From Rhynchonema sp. JSB1_4 (lineage: Eukaryota > Nematoda > Chromadorea > Monhysterida > Xyalidae): DNA of 64,000 nt. The translations under genes and the position numbers were made by a program. The notes under the pieces are model-generated. The model ran no database searches, was not told the origin of the DNA, and saw nothing but the letters and a program-made list of their open reading frames with translations. Positions 59,214-64,000 of the stretch are shown here, piece after piece; the first letter of the stretch is position 1; each line of letters opens with the position of its first letter. The stretch is taken from the NCBI GenBank assembly GCA_030248065.1, contig JASAMV010000698.1:1-64000 (forward strand), given 5' to 3'.

Positions 59214-59766
59214 GAAACGGCTTGCGTCGTTGATCATTGCAGTCATTTAGTTTCCTACCCACACCCTTCCATTCTGTTCCACCACTCACTTTTCGTTTTC
59301 GAATTCGTTCGAGAATCGAAACCATCACGATTTTCTTTTGTTGTTCCTGGCGGAGGAGTATTACATTACGTTCCACAATGAAGCCATCCTGATAACACGA
59401 TGTTCAAATGACCTGATTTCACAAGGGCAGAGAAGAAGGAACAAGAAAGCCCACAGGAGCGGGGGGACCAAACACCCCCCCCCCGAAATAAAATCAACAG
59501 ACTATAACAGCGGCGCCGCCAGCTGGTTTCCTGTTTGCATGGGCCAAAATCTTCGCATCGGTGCAATTGTAGCCTGAAGCCAGTTTTTGTCAGCTTCTAC
59601 ATATCATGTCATGTTTCTCGAAAAGACGCATGTTGACGTTCCTTTACTGTCTACAGCTACAGCACGATGAATCAAATTTCTTTTTTGCTTCATTTCTTGA
59701 GTTTTCAAATCACCATCGCTATAAGCATTTCTGCTTGTGTTCTCAGCGCAGTCTTTCCAGTCATCA
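59214..59766. promoter_or_regulatory. Putative bidirectional promoter region
   Basis: 553 bp separate the start codons of the minus-strand TMEM145-like gene and the plus-strand charged-protein gene. No TATA box was assigned. A run of C near 59477 is the only obvious low-complexity feature. Confidence 0.45.
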
Positions 59767-62700
59767 TGTACCGACCATCCTTGCCCATTCTGTTGTTGCT
59801 GTTTGTGCCGTCGGTGTTTGCCCAACAACAAGACTGGAATGAGGACGATCATGAGACGGATGGTGGACGAATCAAACGTTCGCGAAAGCAGGACAAGGTT
59901 AGTGATCGAGAGCAGGATCTTTCCTGAATAACTCAAATGTTGGAAAGTTTTTGAGCGAAAACTCACCCTGCACGCTCCGCCCAAGAGCGACATCTTCAAA
60001 TTCAAAAGTACAGTACAATTTCAAGTCTTTCAAATTTGATCGCGCACACGCAATGGCGTGACAAAAGATCAGGGACACCTTAAGAAATGGACATCATACG
60101 AGAGAGCAACACGAAATTAACATGAGTGCACCAATCAAAAAAGGAACAAAAATATTTCTGGCCATAGCTGATCAACGCGTAAAATTTATATTCTGCGAAA
60201 AATGGAACAGGAAGCGATTTTTTTCATTCGTTTGGTTACGGGTCGAATCCTCGAAAATGCTTGCGCAAATTGTTTTCACGAGGACGGTTTGCGCTTGTGC
60301 AATACGATTGCGCAATGGAAATGGAGCATTTTGACAACTTCCAGCTGGCTGATCACAATTTTGTTGCGTGCTTGCGCTATTATTCCCCGCGGACATTTTG
60401 GGGCAAAAATTCACATTACACGCGCCGAGATGGAGAGCATTTGTCGACAATTGCTTGCGCTGGCACAATCGTATCGTGCAATCCAACTGTATGTACTTTA
60501 CACAATGCGGCTGTTGGGTTTCGAGAATTCAATTTCACTTGCGCGCAATGACTGCGCGCAACTGGCTTTCCAGAATTCGACCCAAACTCGTCGGAACTGA
60601 ACGTGTCACAAACAGCATATAAACGTACAAACGTCGTTTGGTGACAGAAACGCCTGATGACAACACTGATTTGAGCTTTCGTTACCGTAACCCGACCAAC
60701 ACGGAAGCGAGTCTAATGCTCCATGCCGCAACTTCTGAGCAGCTGGCACGAAATCTGTGCCTGGTTTCATATCAATACATATAATACTTACAGCGCCGAC
60801 AGGCGAAAATGAGATTGAAATGATTTTTTTTTGAAACAAAAGTCTCAGATTCGGGGGAATTTGACAAAAATTTTTTTTGCTCAATCCTGCGACCGACATG
60901 CAGTAGATTTCAACTATTTTTAGAGCACCTCCATCCCCCGATCATCGTTTTTGAAGGGTTCCGCGTAAATTTTCTTTCACGAAAACATTGTAGGATGAGT
61001 CAGTTTGAAGCGCGCCCAAAAACCAGCGGTGTCCAGCTATCGCGTAAGAAGCTTTCTGAGCGTACAGCTGCTGGGTAACAGACCAGCCATAGGGTGATAT
61101 TTTCGAAACGGTGTAAAGGTCAGTTGGGTGTAAAGGTCGGTGGAAAGCTCGGTCGACAGCTCAGTGTGATAGACCTCGGTGTAAACTTGAAACATTCCAT
61201 GTTAATAACAGGCAACTTCACGTACACCCCCCCCCCCCCTTCCACCGCCCACACCGCAACCTTTACGCCCAACTGACCTTTACACCGTTTCGAAAATTCC
61301 ACCCATAATCGGAGGGCTGCCAGCGTTCTATAGTCTGTTGATTATATTTCGACATAGTGTATAAGCCCCATTCAGCGATGTTTGGAGCGGGTTGGGTCGA
61401 CGCCATTCTAAATGAATGTTTTGAATGTTTCACGGGCATTGCCAACTCAGGCGCAGAGCCATTGATGTAATCATATGGAGCAATCAAATCACTGACTTAA
61501 AGGGGGCCTTTCGCATTTCAAACCCCCTTCAAACTTTGCATGTGTTTAGACAGTGGTCAAGGCGTCAAAAAAGTCAAACACACCAGAGGTCTGACGTTCA
61601 GCATGCGGCCAGGAGATGCCCTTCAAGAGGAACATCCGCTAACAAAATCAAATGTCGACCAGCCCAATTTCACCAAAAAACACCCCAACCCCACCCCTAC
61701 CTGCGCATTCAGGCAACTCGCCTGATGACAAGGGCGGTCAAGGCGCAGAATGTTTCGCACGATATTTGCCCCTGCCTCACTATAGAATTTCGCTTTTCTT
61801 TTTATTTCGAATTGCAACGAATTGTTCATGCGTGGCTGTTAAATGTTTCAAGGTCTGCTTGTCGCGCTGGAACAATTCGTTGAAATTCGAAATTAAAAAG
61901 AAAAGCGAAATCCCATAGTTAGTGGTGTTGCACGTTTCATGCGAAACATTTATTCGCCTTCACACCTTTTTGATCAAGCAGTTTGCCTGAATGCGCAGGT
62001 ATAAATTGGGCAGGTCCGCGGCACGCTTTGTTCCCGGATGTTCTTCTCCAAGTGCATCTCCTGGTCGCATGCTGCAGATTGGGTTCTTGGTGCGTGAGAG
62101 TTTAAAAACGCCCTGAACAATATTCAAATGCGTGCAAAGTTTGAAGGCGGTTTGAAATGCGAAAGGCCCCTTTAAAGGGGGCAACTCATTGCTAAAAGTG
62201 CCCTGTTTATGGTTTCAGCGTGTAGCTGAGACCCGCGCCATCAGAAAGCCACCAAGATTAAGCCGATCGGTTCGGAATCGGCCGAGATCGAAGCGATTGA
62301 ATCGGGTCGACTAGGAACAAAAATAATTTTGAACCAGCTGCATTTTTATTGCAAATCAGGGGAACCTAGTACTCTGGCCATGAAACATTCAGAAAAACAG
62401 TCCTTTCTATATGAAAACAAAGACACATTTCTTGGTGTACTTGAGGTCAGCTAGCCGACAGCCACGTCACGCAGTGATCAAATGCACCAAGAAATCTTTC
62501 CTTTGTTTTCATATAAAAACGACTATTTTTCTGAATGTCTCATGGCCAGAGTTCGAGGTTCCCCTGATTTTCAATAAAAATGCAGCTGGTCCAAAATTAT
62601 TTATGTTCCTGGTTGGACCGATTCAATCGCTTCAATCTCGGTCGATTTTCATCCGATTAATTTAATCTTGATGTCATTCTGATCGCACATATCCCAGCTA

Positions 62701-63787
62701 CAAGCTGAAATCATAAAAAGAGCAGAGCACTTTTAGCAATGAGTCCGCCCCTTTAATAATCAGTTTGAGTTATGTTGCAGTTGCATGGTAATTTCAGAAT
62801 GAGCCGATCGCCGACGAATTCTTTGAGACAGAAGAAGGTTTGCCGCCTGGAGATGGAGATGGGGTATGTACAGTGAAGTGATGAAATCGCTCATTTAAAC
62901 TTCAGCTTGTTCTGGGGAGTTGCTTCTCGGCTGTGGAGGATGTTACAACAGCGCGTTTTCTAGCGCCTTGTCGTGTTGCAAATTTATACGCGTTTCTCAA
63001 CGCTGTCAATGGGCGCGAATTTGAATTTTGAGTGCGTGGTATAGCGCAGAACAAACCAAAGCTGGGAGTAACGATCGTAAAGCAACAATATCATGCCAAT
63101 GTACGTCCGGTCATTTCCTCAGACTCGTCAACCGCGAGTCAGATTTGATGCCGCAGGACCGCCAGGCGATGAGATAGAGATCGAACCGGCGCCCGATCCT
63201 CAAGGGAAAGAAAAGAAGAAACGTGCACGCTGGAATATTTGGGGAAAGCGCAAAGATAAGAAAGCAGCGAAAGAAGCAGAAAAGGTGGGGACTCCAGTCG
63301 GTCTGGGAAGCAGGACAGTAGCGAATTACAGCAGTTATTGAACCAAAATTAAACCAAACACAAATTACAAAGTTATTGAGGAAACGGGCAGTGCGTGAAT
63401 ACGATGTCAGGCAATAGTCAAGAGAAATCAAATTTTAACTCAAGATTTTAAAGTAAATTTATAATATTGTTTCCTGCAGTCAAGCACACCGCGCTAAGCA
63501 CACGTACTGTATCCTGCACGCAGTAGCATTTCGCTTGCAATACAATCCAGGAAGTTACAAATACAATTACTGGATCACACATTCTTCATCAACCAGGCGA
63601 AGATGTAAGTTCTAATATAATTTACAGCCAACTCAATTGTGAAAGGATCGAGCGGCGAAAAAAAAACAATCCGTTTATGGTAAATTAGCTTAAAGGTAGT
63701 GCGCAATTTCAGGATCAGTCCGCCATCATCGATGAATTCACCTTCGCAGAAGAAGGCGCCAGTTCGCCGTTTGAAGATGGAGATGAG
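59767..63787 (+). CDS. Secreted, highly charged protein of unknown function (partial)
   Basis: Four phase-0 exons: 59767-59899, 62798-62863, 63123-63284, 63713-63787; the gene continues past the right edge. Exon 1 encodes a signal peptide (MYRPSLPILLLLFVPSVFA), then an acidic stretch and the basic cluster GGRIKRSRKQDK, which resembles a furin-type cleavage site. Exons 2 and 4 are similar acidic cassettes (NEPIADEFFETEEGLPP...DGDG and DQSAIIDEFTFAEEGASSP...DGDE). Exon 3 is acidic then strongly basic (GKEKKKRARWNIWGKRKDKK). The introns after exons 2 and 4 also share sequence, so this is a tandem duplication. I do not recognise a family; a neuropeptide-like or matrix precursor is only a guess. 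Extra exons in the 2.9 kb first intron cannot be excluded. The gene is head-to-head with the TMEM145-like gene. Confidence 0.55.
59900..61094. other. Intron 1 of the charged-protein gene, first part
   Basis: No exon recognised. Contains 60332-60378, similar to 12011-12057, and several GCGCAA-rich stretches in opposed orientation suggesting a decayed inverted-repeat element. Confidence 0.4.
61095..61305. mobile_element. MITE family C, copy 2
   Basis: GATATTTTCGAAACGGTGTAA and the complementary ACACCGTTTCGAAAATTCCACC form ~30-bp ends. Opposite orientation to 19843-20054, with a C run at the centre. Confidence 0.8.
61501..62171. mobile_element. Foldback element flanked by TTAA
   Basis: Arms AGGGGGCCTTTCGCATTTCA ... 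TACCTGCGCATTCAGGCAA and imperfect complement (~240 bp each). TTAA at 61497-61500 and 62172-62175. The centre holds another inverted pair (GAATTTCGCTTTTC near 61788 and its complement near 61900). 671 bp. Confidence 0.8.
62240..62684. mobile_element. Foldback element with ~200-bp arms
   Basis: ATCAGAAAGCCACCAAGATT...GAAGCGATTGAATCGG...TGCATTTTTATTG on the left with imperfect complement on the right, around a 40-bp centre near 62460. No TTAA flanks. Confidence 0.75.
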
Positions 63788-64000
63788 GTAGGCAGAGGCA
63801 GGGTAGATGAATTAAAAAAAGCTTCACCGAATAAGTTGGTTCTGGGGAGTTGCTATTCCCAGTTGTGGATGATATGGACAACAGAGTGTTGTTTAACGGA
63901 CTTGTGCCTTGAGGGCAGCCTTAAACCTGGCATAGGTGGTAAACGTATATGCGGGTATTGCTCTGTCTGCATTTGTGGCGCGTGAGGTTTCACCGGGACT
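63788..64000 (+). other. Intron after exon 4 of the charged-protein gene
   Basis: Shares GTTCTGGGGAGTTGCT and following text with the intron after exon 2 (from about 62910), showing that the duplication extends into non-coding sequence. Confidence 0.6.

Noticed and set aside
61425..62184. Overlapping reading frames on both strands that look alike.
   Set aside because: They are the two arms of the foldback element read in opposite directions.
62219..62314. Possible exon of the charged-protein gene (CAG|CGTGTAGCT...).
   Set aside because: Stops after 31 codons and lies largely in the left arm of a foldback element.

Overview
This is a eukaryotic, intron-rich and transposon-rich window. A nematode is the best fit. 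One gene encodes DB modules combined with Ig and FN3 domains, an architecture I know from nematode proteins. The splice sites are GT-AG with TTTCAG-type acceptors, and a short interstitial run of the nematode telomere unit (GCCTAA/TTAGGC) is present. I cannot name the species. Layout: (1) 340-17115, minus strand, partial: a Turtle/IGSF9-type Ig cell-surface gene in seven recognisable exons that runs off the left edge. It has an in-frame TGA at the invariant Trp of Ig3 and no visible signal peptide. (2) 9817-15274, plus strand: a complete eight-exon gene for a secreted DB-FN3-Ig-DB-FN3 protein, lying wholly inside a ~13.8 kb intron of gene 1. (3) 15.3-34.9 kb: 3' flank, then a long stretch without recognisable exons, scattered with TA- and hAT-type elements. 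(4) 34967-44098, plus: a complete ten-exon GSK3 kinase gene (418 aa). (5) 49767-59213, minus: a twelve-exon TMEM145/GPR180-type seven-transmembrane protein, convergent with GSK3. (6) 59767 to beyond 63787, plus: a secreted or propeptide-like, highly charged protein of unknown function, divergent from gene 5 with 553 bp between start codons. Exon joins for genes 1, 2, 4 and 5 were assigned by hand; every junction I use keeps reading phase, which is the main support for the models. The space between exons is dominated by short non-autonomous DNA transposons. At least nine hAT-like elements have recognisable 8-bp target-site duplications (seven exact, two with one mismatch). Several others are flanked by TA (mariner-like), one by a 3-bp duplication, and two long foldback elements sit between TTAA sites. 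Many lie in the introns of GSK3 and the TMEM145-like gene. A short word, TGAAACAT/ATGTTTCA, recurs about 35 times by manual count, far above the ~2 expected by chance, and not only inside repeats. The genes do not form an operon. They look like independent developmental and cell-surface genes: adhesion, Wnt/insulin kinase signalling and membrane receptor.
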